NCBI GenBank assembly: GCA_012036375.1 | Contig: JAAUOI010000007.1 | Span: 1 to 25,421, forward strand | Direction of reading: 5' to 3' | Origin: Allobrachymonas sp. | GTDB taxonomy: Bacteria > Pseudomonadota > Gammaproteobacteria > Burkholderiales > Burkholderiaceae_C | Length of the DNA stretch: 25,421 nt | Part shown: one piece after another, positions 6,258 through 14,520 of the stretch | Numbering within the stretch: the stretch's first letter is position 1 | How the letters are laid out: the number at the start of each line of letters is the position of its first letter | Made by a program: the position numbers and the translations under genes | The notes under the pieces: model-generated | The model's input: the letters and a program-made list of their open reading frames with translations, nothing else | Database searches by the model: none | What the model was told of the DNA's origin: nothing

Positions 6258-7573
6258 ATGGTTCCGCACCTCATCACCGCCACCAATAGCCCGATCAACG
6301 AATTGGAGCAGCGTATTCTGGACAGCATGCCGGCCATTGAGCGCTGGTTTCGTTTGGAGTGGATGGAGCACACGCCCCCGTTTTATAGCTCGGTGGATGT
6401 GCGCAATGCCGGCTTCAAGCTCGCGCCCGTCGATACCAATTTGTATCCCGGCGGTTGGAACAATTTGACGGAGGAGATGCTGCCGCTGGCTGTGCAAGCG
6501 GCGATGGCGGCGATTGAGAAAATTTGCCCAGATGCAAAAAACTTGCTCGTGATTCCTGAGAACCATACGCGCAATATGTTCTATTTGATGAACGTGGCGC
6601 GACTGGCTCGCATCTTCAATATGGCGGGGCTGAATGTGCGCCTTGGCTCGATCAACCCGGAGATCAAAGAAGCCACGCGCATTGAGCTGCCCAATGGTGA
6701 TTCTGTGTTGCTAGAGCCCACGCTGCGCATCAAGAGCGATTCGGGCTTGGGCAAAGGCCGCTTGGGGCTGAAAGATTTTGATCCCTGCACGATTCTCTTG
6801 AATAACGATTTGAGCGCAGGCGTGCCCGGTATTTTGGAAGACATCCACGAGCAATTCCTTTTGCCGCCTCTGCATGCGGGCTGGCATGTGCGCCGCAAAT
6901 CGCAGCATTTCAGGCGTATGAAGAGCTCACCAAGCGCTTTGGCAAACTGTTGGGCATTGATCCGTGGCTCATCAACCCGATGTTTGCGCAATGTGGCGAG
7001 GTGAATTTCCACGAAGGGCTGGGCATGGATTGCCTGCGCTCGAATGTGGATGCTCTGCTCACAAAAATTAAGCGCAAATACAAAGAATATGGCATCAACG
7101 AAAAGCCTTTCGTTGTGGTCAAAGCTGATAACGGCACGTATGGCATGGGCATCATGACAGTGCGCGATGTGAAAGATTTGGAAGAGATCAATCGCAAAAC
7201 GAAGAACAAAATGAGCACCGCAAAAGATGGCATGGAAATCAGCCAAGTCATCATTCAAGAAGGCGTGCATACCAATGAGCGTGTGAACGCCGCCGTGGCT
7301 GAACCCGTGGTTTACATGATGGATCGCTATGTGGTGGGCGGCTTTTATCGCGTGCACTCAGAGCGTGGCGTGGATGAGAATTTGAATTCTCTAGGCGCGC
7401 AATTTGTACCGCTGGCGTTTGATAAGTCGGCGCATATGCCGCAGCCGGGTGCGAAGCCGGGCGCGAGTGTGCCCAATAGGTTTTATATGTATGGCGTGAT
7501 TGGGCGCTTGGCGATGTTGGCGGCCAGTTATGAGCTGGAAGCGACGGATCCAGAGGCTGAGGTTTACGAGTGA
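6258..7573 (+). CDS. gshA: Glutamate-cysteine ligase, proteobacterial PF08886 type, with one frame break
   Basis: Joins glutamate and cysteine in the first step of glutathione synthesis. ATG 6258 begins MVPHLITATNSPINELEQ; the open frame could start at TTG 6213, but the ATG fits the family start better. Conserved-looking stretches include FYSSVDVRNAGFKLAPVDTN, FPGGWNN-like YPGGWNN, and in the second half KADNGTYGMGIM and NERVNAAVAEPVVYMMDRYVVGG. The protein reads in one frame to ...RRKSQHF and resumes as QAYEELTKRFGKLLGIDPW one frame over. One base is missing near 6909-6914. With one base restored the product is ~438 aa, normal for the family. No gshB follows within the window. Confidence 0.85.
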
Positions 7574-7638
7574 TTTTGAGGCGTTTTAGGCCTCTAGCCG
7601 GCATATAATCTGCGCAAAGTGCTACGAAATTTATAGTG
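7572..7638 (-). repeat. 67-bp dispersed palindromic repeat, copy 2
   Basis: On the minus strand: CACTAT, 7 nt, GTAGCA, 17 nt, GCCGGC, then TAGAGGCCTAAAACG. It exactly fills the gap between the gshA stop and the GTG start of the metallopeptidase gene, overlapping both by one or two bases. It separates two genes that might otherwise have been coupled. Confidence 0.85.
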
Positions 7639-8778
7639 TGCTAAGTCCTCACCCTTCACTGCCCTCTACCCGAAGCGCCTACCGTTGCGTGTGTGGTTCA
7701 CCGATATTTTTTCGCAACAGTCAGTGTTTGTCGTGCAGCCGTGCGCTTGCTTATGAGCCGGGCAGTGCGCGTATGGTGGCGCTTGAGGTGAGTGGGTCTC
7801 AGCATCTGAATGCTTGGTTGATAGAGGGCGATACCAATGGCCAGCGCTATGCACGCTGCGGAAATTTCAAGCGTGCCGCAGGCTGTAATTGGCTCGTCGC
7901 TCTGAATTCCGCACTGGGCAACGAACACGATGAGGCGCTGTGCATCGCTTGCAGCTTGAACCGCACCATCCCCGATCAAAGCCAGCCTGAGAACGAGCTG
8001 CTTTGGGCGCGAATGGAGCAAGCCAAGCGCCGCTTGGTGAGCCAGCTGCTGGGCTTGGGTTTACCCGTGCAGCCGCGCTTTGCAAATCCACGCTTTGATG
8101 AGCCACTGGGTTTGGCGTTTGATTTTTTACGCGAGTGGCCGGGTCAACCCGTGACCACCGGCCATGCCAGCGGCGTGATCACGATCAATGCGCAAGAGGC
8201 CGACGATGCCGAGCGTGAGCGCATTCGCACCGCGCTGCATGAGCCCTATCGCACCTTGCTCGGCCATTTGCGGCATGAGGTGGGGCATTACTACTGGGAG
8301 CGCTTGGTGCTATGCAGCCCCGTGGCTCGTGCACTTTCGCGCGTTGTTTGGTGATGAGCAGCAAGACTACAACGCGGCATTGAATCGGCACTACGCGCAA
8401 GGCGCACCGCTCAACTGGCGCGAGCGCCATGTGAGCGAATATGCCAGTAGCCACCCTTGGGAAGATTGGGCCGAGACGTGGGCGCATTACCTGCACATTC
8501 GCGATGCGATGAACAGCGCAGACAGCTTCGGTTTGACGGCTGATGATGTGGAGTGGCATGCGCAGCCCTACAACCTTCATGCACTGTGGGACGCAACCCG
8601 CCCAGGTGCAGGCGCTTATCTCAAGCTGATCAATGATTGGCTGCGCATCACCAGCGTGCTCAATGAGTTGTCTGACAGCATGGGGCAGCCGCCGTTTTAT
8701 CCGTTCACGCTGCCCGCGCCCGTGGTGGCTAAATTGCAGTTTGTGCATGAAGTCATTGCGCAGGCTAACCCAGGCTAA
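7638..8778 (+). CDS. Putative zinc metallopeptidase (zinc ribbon plus Peptidase_Mx-like domain), with one frame break
   Basis: The N-terminal zinc ribbon has paired cysteines (YRCVCGSPIFFRNSQCLSCSRAL). A second Cys-containing segment follows (ARCGNFKRAAGCNWLV, ALCIACSLNRTIPD). The metalloprotease motif is HEVGHYYWERLV, with H213-E214-x2-H217 counted from GTG 7638. After the motif the frame breaks in CCCC (8318-8321): one C too many. It continues as PWLVHFRALFGDEQQDYN to the conserved EDWAETWAHYLHIRD, which likely supplies further metal or catalytic residues. Removing one base gives ~379 aa. Start GTG 7638 is the only nearby start, without a good ribosome binding site. The substrate is unknown. 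Confidence 0.78.
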
Positions 8779-8802
8779 GACATTTGTTACGCAGCTTGCA
8801 TT

Positions 8803-8869
8803 GACTATCAATTCAGTAGCATTCTGCGCAGTATTGTTGCAGGCTAGAGGTCGATTGAATGTAAATAAA
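8803..8869 (+). repeat. 67-bp dispersed palindromic repeat, copy 3 (diverged)
   Basis: GACTAT, 7 nt, GTAGCA, 17 nt, GCAGGC (one change from GCCGGC), then TAGAGGTCGATTGAATG. TCTGCGCA is kept at the usual offset. It lies downstream of the metallopeptidase gene. The remaining intergenic stretch to 9002 shows no feature recognised apart from the ribosome binding site at 8991-8996. Confidence 0.7.
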
Positions 8870-9002
8870 CAGCTTCAAACGTCACACAGCCCACAGATTG
8901 TGTGAGATTCACGAGGCTGAGACAACAGTTGGCAAAACTGCTTGTTTGAAGCGCCAAGCTGGGTTGAAATCGACTTCCTTTCAATGACTCAAGGAGTTCG
9001 AG

Positions 9003-9347
9003 ATGACTTTTTCTTCCCCACCCACAACGTCTAAGCGCCAGATGCTCAAAGCACAGCGCAAATTCGTGACTAAGCATTTCAATGCATTAAGTATTGGCAT
9101 CGTCACCACGGCAGCGCTGCACATGAATCCCGCTTTTGCGCAGATGACAGCGCCCGCCACCAAGGTATCCGAGATGACGGCTAAAGCGCAAGAAGCCTTT
9201 ATGCGTGCCGATAAAAATGCAGACGGTAAGCTCAGCAAAGAAGAGGCTCAAGCGATGCCAGCAGTGGCTGAAGTGTTTGACAAATCTGATGTGGACAAAG
9301 ATGGTTTCTTGTCCAAAGCTGAGTTTGCGGAGGTAGCCAAAGAGTAA
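9003..9347 (+). CDS. Exported EF-hand calcium-binding protein
   Basis: A 114-aa protein with an AAGGAG ribosome binding site (8991-8996) six bases before its ATG. Residues ~20-47 form a signal peptide with a long N-region, ending in MNPAFAQ. Two canonical 12-residue EF loops follow: D70-K-N72-A-D74-G...E81 and D96-V-D98-K-D100-G...E107. Both keep the oxygen ligands and the final Glu, so calcium binding is likely. It probably acts in the periplasm. No partner is suggested by the neighbours, and the downstream gene faces the other way. Confidence 0.85.
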   Translation: MTFSSPPTTSKRQMLKAQRKFVTKHFNALSIGIVTTAALHMNPAFAQMTAPATKVSEMTAKAQEAFMRADKNADGKLSKEEAQAMPAVAEVFDKSDVDKDGFLSKAEFAEVAKE

Positions 9348-9401
9348 GGCCAACCTGCGCTTTGGAGCCGCAGGCTGGATCGTACCTTCGATCACAGGTT
9401 C

Positions 9402-10046
9402 TTAGGCAACAGTGTTCGTCACCGTCACTTTCACTGTTGGATCCAGTCTGCGCTTCAATCCGAAAACTTTCGCATTGAAGATCTCCAAGTTTTTCCAAAA
9501 CTCCAGCTCTTCCAAAATCGGATTCAAAAAATTCGTCACTGAGCAATAGTGTGAATTCTTCTCACCGCTGTGGTGTTTGGCATGGTGACGTTGGGTTTGC
9601 AGAAGTTTGAGCTTTTGCAGCCAAGTCACAAAGCGGCCATTCTCATGCGGTGCGCTGTGCGCCCATTTGTGCACTTGGTTGGCATTTGCACTCACCAGTG
9701 CAAACAGCCACACATGCCAGCTCAGCAGCTTCATCCACCAAGCACCGCAGACCACGAGGACGCTGGCAAGCACCAAATCCCAAGAGCTAGCCCACCAACC
9801 GCGCGAGACAAATGCCCTAGGTTTCACATGATGCTCAATATTGGCTTCGCCAATCCATTTGCCAATCACCGGGGTGTCTTTGCGTGCATAGGCATCTTCT
9901 GCCCAATGCACTAGGCCTGACATGAAGTCAGCCACCAACACCACACCCACAGCCTGCAAAGCAATGGAAGTACTCATACATCTTGCGGCGAACCGCGAAC
10001 CTTTCACGAGTTGAACAATACGCCCGAGAAGCTCAGGCCAGTGCAT
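9402..10046 (-). CDS. CarF/TMEM189-type lipid desaturase (plasmanylethanolamine desaturase family)
   Basis: Membrane di-iron desaturase family (PF10520) that includes Myxococcus CarF and animal PEDS1/TMEM189, which make the vinyl-ether bond of plasmalogens, and plant FAD4, which desaturates an acyl chain. All histidine motifs are visible in order: DFMSGLVHWAEDAY, IEHHVKPRAF, NQVHKWAH and HHAKHHSGEKNSHYC. Hydrophobic segments lie around residues 28-45 and 85-120. The product is 214 aa from ATG 10046; ATG 9977 (MSTSIALQAVG) is an alternative start, and neither has a good ribosome binding site. It is a lone gene. Substrate (ether lipid or acyl chain) cannot be decided from sequence. Confidence 0.85.
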   Translation of the reverse strand: MHWPELLGRIVQLVKGSRFAARCMSTSIALQAVGVVLVADFMSGLVHWAEDAYARKDTPVIGKWIGEANIEHHVKPRAFVSRGWWASSWDLVLASVLVVCGAWWMKLLSWHVWLFALVSANANQVHKWAHSAPHENGRFVTWLQKLKLLQTQRHHAKHHSGEKNSHYCSVTNFLNPILEELEFWKNLEIFNAKVFGLKRRLDPTVKVTVTNTVA

Positions 10047-10147
10047 TGTTGTCGTGAAAATGCGCCTTGGATCAGCGCCGATGCAAAGTAGCGCGGCGTG
10101 ATACTGGGCGGCTTATGCGGTGAAGCTGCACCTCCGTTTCGCGTGGC

Positions 10148-11507
10148 TCACACCCAGAAACTGAGCGCCCAACCCGCTGCCGCACACAGCGCGATCACGC
10201 GCTCAATGCCCCATTGCCGCATGAAGAGCAAGAGCGCAGCCACAATCATCAGCGCAAGAGCCGCCCAGTCGATGCCTGCTTTGCCGATCACGGTATGCTG
10301 AATAAACAGCAAGGCAAGTGAAGCTATCGCGCCCACCACGGCGGCGCTGATGGCTTTGAGCGGGCCCGTGAAGCCCAGCTTGCCATGCGTTGTCTCAACA
10401 AACGGGCCACCGGCCAAAATGAACACGAAGCTGGGCAGAAAAGTAAACCATGTGGCCACCACCGCGCCCATGCAGCCCATGACAAACATGGCCGCGCCGA
10501 TCAGGTGCGCGCCTGAGCCCAGCCTTTGCACTTCCAGCGCCTGCCCCACATAGCCGACAAACGCCACGATCATGATGAGCGGCCCCGGCGTGGTCTCACC
10601 CAGCGCCAAGCCGGCCATCATTTGATCGGGGGTGAGCCAGTTGCTGGCCACGGCTGTTTGCGTCACATACGGCAACACCGCATAAGCGCCGCCAAAGGTC
10701 ACCATCGCCGCTTTGCTGAAAAACCAGCCCATCTGCGTGAGGCTAGCTTGCCAGCCCTGCGTCGCCACCAAAGCGCCGAAACTCAGAGCCCACAGCCCCA
10801 AGCCCATGAGCACGACACGCAGTAATTGGGCTTTGGAGAACAGTGCATGCGCGGGTGTGGCCGTGTGGTCGTCAATCAGATAACTTGCCTCGCTCGCCTT
10901 GGCTGCCGCCCCATGCCCGCCGGCCTTGAACTGCTCAGGAAAGCGCTTGGCCGCGATCCAACCCACCACGCCAGCGAAAAGCACGATCCATATAAAGCTG
11001 ATTTTGAGCACTGCAATTGCTATAAAACTCATAGCTGTCAGCGCAAGTAATACGCCGGCTATCTGCCGATTTTGCTTAAAATTCGGCATCCGTCTTGCTT
11101 GCCACACGCCACAAGGCCTGCAGCACAATCGCCGCCACCGCGCACTGCACACCCCACAGAACCGAAGCCACCGCAGGCACCTGCCCATACACCACATAGA
11201 CCCAAGACAACGCTATCAAAATAAACAGCGATGGCAAGACAAATAGCCCGCCCGCCACCAACGCGCCCGGTGTGCGGTGCATCAGCCAGCCGATGTAGGT
11301 GGCCAGTTGCTGTGCTTCTGGCCCGGGCAACACCATGCAGTAATTCAGCGCATGGTTGAACCGCGCCTGCGAAATCCAGCGCCGCTCATCGACCAACTCG
11401 CGCTGCATGATGGCAATTTGCCCCGCCGGCCCACCAAAGCTGATGAAGCCCAGCTTGAGCCAGAAGAGCAGGGCTTGGGTGAAAGAAACCGGTGAAGGTG
11501 TGCTCAT
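10148..11507 (-). CDS. chrA: Chromate transporter ChrA, two-domain form, with one frame break
   Basis: Inner-membrane chromate efflux protein of the CHR family. Domain 1 has FWLKLGFISFGGPAGQIAIMQ and the NYCMVLPGPEAQQLATYIG motif. Domain 2 has the matching FFSKAAMVTFGGAYAVLPY and ALGETTPGPLIMIVAFVGY. About ten hydrophobic segments are visible. Domain 1 ends in a stop after SKTDAEF, while the next frame continues FKQNRQIAGVLLALTAM. One extra T (AAAA on the plus strand, 11078-11081) explains the break, giving ~452 aa when removed. The break lies within a copy of the 67-bp repeat. It follows the ChrB-like gene by 15 nt, forming a chrBA operon. Confidence 0.85.
11018..11084 (+). repeat. 67-bp dispersed palindromic repeat, copy 4, inside chrA
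   Basis: On the plus strand: TGCTAT, 7 nt, ATAGCT, 17 nt, GCCGGC, then TATCTGCCG...GCTTAAAATTC. It aligns without gaps to the intergenic copy at 25269-25335. Read in the chrA direction it encodes NRQIAGVLLALTAMSFIAIA, the start of a transmembrane segment at the domain junction. The chrA frame break falls in its AAAA run. Confidence 0.75.
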
Positions 11508-11522
11508 AAGTGATGTGTTCGT

Positions 11523-12442
11523 TTATGACTGACGTGCTTGCTCGGCTTGGCGGCGCAATGATGCGAGGTTGGGCGCAGGCGCTTGCTGCCATACATGCTT
11601 TTCGCCGCGCCCCAGCTTTTGATCAAGGCACCAAGCATACAAAGCATCATAGATTGGCATCATGGCTTCTAGCATGGCGGCATCGTTGCCAGCATGCAGC
11701 CGCGCCATGCCTTGCGAGATGGCAAGCAAGCCTGCGCAGGGCGGCTCCAGCGCCAGCAAGCCCGTGTCTGTGCCGCGAACGATACGTGCAAGCAAAGCCA
11801 GCGCGGGCGTATGCAAATCGACTGATTGAAGCAGCGCATCAAAGCTGCATTGATCACCAACGTGGGTGATCGCCGCGCCCACGATGTCATAGGCTATCGC
11901 GCCAGTGGCCTGCGCATGCGCGAGCACCTGCGCATCGGGCAAATATTCAAACACCGCTTGCGGATCGATCCAGCGGCGCACCAGCCACGGACAAGCAATG
12001 CGGTCAATCTTCGGGCTGGCGCGGGTCACCCAGCGCGAGCGTCCAAGGCCGCTTAAATTCCAATCAGGGCGTTTGCGCCAAGTGGGTAGCTCTGCTCTGC
12101 GCCAGTGCGTAATGTCCGCCGCTGTGTCAACGCCATCTTCGCCCCCTTTGATGCCGCCAGCAAGCGCGTATGCATCAAATCCAAACCTCGCAAGGCATGC
12201 ATGGCGTTGTCGCTCACGTTGTGGCCATAGACGCAGTACACAACGATAGGCTGATGGCGTTGCGCCGCGTTCGCAGCCGCCCAAGCCGCCACATCTTGCG
12301 GTGCACAGCGCTGTGCACCCGCGATTATTTGTGAGCTGGCTTCAAATGCTGGATCGCGCTGCACGTCAAGCAACACGGGCGCTTGCGCGGTGCCAAGGCG
12401 AGGCAATAAATCAATGGGAGAAATTGAAAACGGAGAAGTCAT
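11523..12442 (-). CDS. chrB: Rhodanese-ChrB fusion (sulfurtransferase/chromate resistance protein), with one frame break
   Basis: The N-terminal rhodanese domain (~residues 1-115) has the active-site loop YCVYGHNVS with its cysteine. The C-terminal domain is ChrB-like (PF09828 type), with KIDRIACPWLVRRWIDPQAVFEYLP and later DQCSFDALLQ. The frame ends prematurely after ALRGLDL; the correct continuation, RFGFDAYALAGGIKGGEDG, lies one frame over. One base is missing in the AAACC stretch at 12183-12187 (plus strand). Restored length is ~306 aa. ATG 12442 is preferred over an in-frame TTG at 12454. ChrB proteins help chromate resistance and can regulate chrA. The gene is transcribed just ahead of chrA. 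Confidence 0.82.
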
Positions 12443-12463
12443 TGCGGTGTCCAATAAAAACGT

Positions 12464-12577
12464 CCTGAAATTCAGGGTGAAGAGCGCTTGGACGGGACAC
12501 CGTCTATCTCGATTGAGCTTCGGGAGGCTTTAAGTCCCGATGTATAAAGTATAAACGGATTTAGCGCAGTGGATCAA
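12464..12577 (-). promoter_or_regulatory. Promoter and structured leader of the chrBA operon
   Basis: On the minus strand, TTGATC (-35, 12572-12577) and TATACT (-10, 12548-12553) are 18 nt apart; the -35 overlaps the metW stop region. The ~100-nt leader contains GACGG-GACA-CCGTC (12491-12504), CGGGA...TCCCG (12521-12539) and the palindrome CCTGAA-A-TTCAGG (12464-12476) 22 nt before the chrB start. The last is a reasonable operator candidate for a chromate-responsive repressor. No terminator T-tract is seen. Confidence 0.5.
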
Positions 12578-13155
12578 CGTTGAAAGGCAAACACAGCCGT
12601 GCTCGCGCGAGCGTTGGGCGCAAAGCTCACTTGCTCGCCTTCTTGCCAGCCAAACGATTCTTGGATGCGCAGTTTGTTTTTCTCGGCGAGCTGCTCAAAA
12701 TCTTTGAACGTGCCCACGCGAATATTTGGTGTGTCATACCACTGGTAAGGCAAGGTCTTTGTCACGGGCATTTGGCCTTGCAATACTTGCAAGCGATTGG
12801 GCCAATGCGCGAAATTGGGGAAGGCAACGATACCCAGCTGCCCCACGCGAGCCGTCTCCATCAGCATGGTCTCGGCGTTTCGCAGGTGTTGCAGGGTATC
12901 GATTTGCAGCACCACATCAAAGCTCTGATCGCGGAACATCGACAAGCCCGCATCCAGGTTGGCCTGAATCACATTCACACCGCGCGCGATGCAGGCATGC
13001 ACACCGTCATCGCTGATCTCCACGCCATAGCCGGTGCAGCCGCGCGTGGCTTTCAAATGCGCCAGCAGTGCACCATCGCCGCAGCCCAAATCGAGCACAT
13101 GCGCGCCTTGAGGGATCATCTTCGCAATGCGTTGGTGTAAGGCTAAATTGCTCAT
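12574..13155 (-). CDS. metW: MetW methyltransferase-fold protein
   Basis: Class I SAM-dependent methyltransferase fold found beside metX in many proteobacteria, needed with MetX for homoserine acylation in several of them. The 193-aa protein shows the SAM-binding motif HVLDLGCGDGALLAHL (~19-34) and the MetW-typical LQHLRNAETMLMETARV and VAFPNFAHWPNRLQVL. Its ATG overlaps the metX stop in ATGA, so translation is coupled. The chrBA promoter begins inside its 3' end. Confidence 0.93.
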   Translation of the reverse strand: MSNLALHQRIAKMIPQGAHVLDLGCGDGALLAHLKATRGCTGYGVEISDDGVHACIARGVNVIQANLDAGLSMFRDQSFDVVLQIDTLQHLRNAETMLMETARVGQLGIVAFPNFAHWPNRLQVLQGQMPVTKTLPYQWYDTPNIRVGTFKDFEQLAEKNKLRIQESFGWQEGEQVSFAPNARASTAVFAFQR

Positions 13156-14285
13156 TGACCATCATCCAAGCTGCGCTGAATGCTCTCAAAATAAGAGCGT
13201 ACAGCATTCATATAGCGCGAATCGTCGAGCAAAAACGCATCATGACCATGCGGCGCATCGATCTCGGCATAGCTCACATCGCGGCCATTGTCGAGCAGGG
13301 CGCGCACGATTTCGCGTGAGCGGGCGGGTGAGAAGCGCCAATCGGTGGTGAAGCTCACGAGCAGAAATTTTGCCGTGGCATCAGCGAGCGCTGCGCTTAA
13401 ATTGCCACCAAATTTTTTGGCGGGATCGAAATAATCCAAAGCACGAGTGATCAACAAATAGGTATTTGCATCGAAGTATTCGGCGAATTTATCGCCTTGG
13501 TAGCGCAGGTAGCTTTCGATTTGGAATTCGACTTCTTGTGTGGAGTATTTGAGGTCAACCCCATCACGCAACAGCCTTCCAAACTTCTCATTCATCACAT
13601 CATCCGAGAGATACGTGATGTGCCCAATCATCCGCGCAATCCGCAGGCCGCGCTTGGGCACCACGCCATGCCGATAAAAATGCCCGCCATGAAAATCGGG
13701 ATCGGTGGCAATCGCGCGGCGAGCCACTTCATTGAACGCAATATTTTCCGCATTCAAATTTGGGGCGCTGGCCACCACCACGGCATGCGTTACGCGTTCA
13801 GGGTATTGAAGCGTCCAAGAAAGCGCCTGCATGCCGCCCAAGCTGCCACCCATGACGACGAGTTTTTCAATACCCATAGCATCGAGCAAACGCGCCTGCG
13901 CATTCACCCAATCTTCCACGGTCACGACAGGGAAATCAGCACCATAAATCTCGCCCGTGTCGGGATTCTTGTGCATCGGCCCCGTCGAGCCAAAGCAAGA
14001 GCCCAGATTGTTCACGCCAATCACGAAAAAATGATTCGTGTCCACCGGTTTGCCTGGGCCAATCATGTTGTCCCACCATCCTTCGGATTTGTCTTTCCCC
14101 TCATACACGCCGGCCACATGGTGCGAGGCATTGAGCGCATGGCAGATCAGGACGGCATTTGATTTAGCAGCGTTAAGCTGGCCATAAGTTTCATACGCCA
14201 CGTCATACCCGCGAATGCTTGCGCCGCTTTGCAAAGGCAAGGCGGCTTCGAAGTGCATCGATTGAGGTGTAGCGACAAATGACAT
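13152..14285 (-). CDS. metX: Homoserine O-acyltransferase MetX
   Basis: Alpha/beta-hydrolase-fold enzyme that acylates homoserine in methionine synthesis. Visible motifs: NNLGSCFGSTGP, the nucleophile elbow GGSLGGMQ with S148, and the C-terminal DAPHGHDAFLLD carrying the catalytic His. The 377-aa length is typical. ATG 14285 is chosen; the frame also runs from TTG 14291. There is no Shine-Dalgarno, because the ATG follows directly on a terminator T-tract. MetX proteins paired with MetW often use succinyl-CoA rather than acetyl-CoA; which is used here cannot be read off. A SAM-II-like riboswitch lies upstream. Confidence 0.95.
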   Translation of the reverse strand: MSFVATPQSMHFEAALPLQSGASIRGYDVAYETYGQLNAAKSNAVLICHALNASHHVAGVYEGKDKSEGWWDNMIGPGKPVDTNHFFVIGVNNLGSCFGSTGPMHKNPDTGEIYGADFPVVTVEDWVNAQARLLDAMGIEKLVVMGGSLGGMQALSWTLQYPERVTHAVVVASAPNLNAENIAFNEVARRAIATDPDFHGGHFYRHGVVPKRGLRIARMIGHITYLSDDVMNEKFGRLLRDGVDLKYSTQEVEFQIESYLRYQGDKFAEYFDANTYLLITRALDYFDPAKKFGGNLSAALADATAKFLLVSFTTDWRFSPARSREIVRALLDNGRDVSYAEIDAPHGHDAFLLDDSRYMNAVRSYFESIQRSLDDGQ

Positions 14286-14289
14286 AAGC

Positions 14290-14323
14290 AAAAACCCGGT
14301 TTTGCTAAATGACGAAACCGGGT
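14290..14323 (-). terminator. Rho-independent terminator directly before metX (riboswitch expression platform)
   Basis: On the minus strand ACCCGGTTT and AAACCGGGT pair (14294-14323) around an ~12-nt loop, followed by TTTTT and then CTTATG, the metX start. The loop contains ATTTAGCA, preceded by CGTC. The upstream aptamer contains TGCTAAATACG, which pairs with the loop apart from one bulged C. This suggests mutually exclusive folding: SAM-bound aptamer leaves the terminator free, unbound aptamer pairs with the loop and opens it. Confidence 0.75.
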
Positions 14324-14338
14324 GATTACTTGAAAATC

Positions 14339-14395
14339 AGGCTCGTATTTAGCAGTATTTCTAAAGCGCCCGCAAGCTGAAGCAAATCGGCGCTA
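14339..14395 (-). ncRNA. SAM-II (SAM-alpha) riboswitch candidate upstream of metX
   Basis: On the minus strand AGCGCC and GGCGCT form a perfect 6-bp P1 around a loop starting GATTTG and ending GCTTGCG, followed by TTTAGAAATACT and GCTAAA. Order and spacing match the SAM-II core (P1, GAUUU, GCUUGCA-like, P1', A-rich linker, GCUAAA). Possible pseudoknot pairs after GCTAAA are GAGC with GCTT, or CTGA with TCAG in the loop; this part is less certain. It lies at the expected 5' end of the metX transcript and is followed by a terminator. Confidence 0.72.
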
Positions 14396-14403
14396 TGACA
14401 CAT

Positions 14404-14409
14404 AGTATA
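14404..14409 (-). promoter_or_regulatory. Extended -10 of the metX promoter
   Basis: The minus strand reads TGCTATACT, an extended -10 (TGn before TATACT). Transcription would start near 14397, right where the SAM-II-like aptamer begins. No good -35 is present at the usual distance, as is common for extended -10 promoters. Confidence 0.55.
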
Positions 14410-14429
14410 GCAAGTCTCGCGCAGGCAGG

Positions 14430-14445
14430 TTTACCAAAACTTTAC
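14430..14445 (-). promoter_or_regulatory. CpxR-like box between metX and the Spy/CpxP-like gene
   Basis: The minus strand reads GTAAA-GTTTTG-GTAAA, matching the CpxR consensus of two GTAAA half-sites spaced by about five bases. It lies ~76-91 bp upstream of a gene whose product is a Spy/CpxP-family protein, a class often controlled by CpxR. Whether this organism has a CpxAR pair cannot be seen here. Confidence 0.45.
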
Positions 14446-14520
14446 CCATTCCACACTTTTGCTTTGCACGCGCGGCGCAAGCTACAGAGCATGTTCAACC
14501 CCGTTAACCAAGGAGTCTTC

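Noticed and set aside
6909..6914. Programmed ribosomal frameshift in gshA (and in pyk, chrA, rsmI)
   Set aside because: No slippery heptamer with downstream structure or Shine-Dalgarno-like stimulator was seen, and the families are not known to use frameshifting. The breaks share a simple indel pattern.
13497..14162. 221-codon plus-strand frame opposite metX
   Set aside because: Antisense shadow of a well-conserved enzyme; no start signal or family resemblance.
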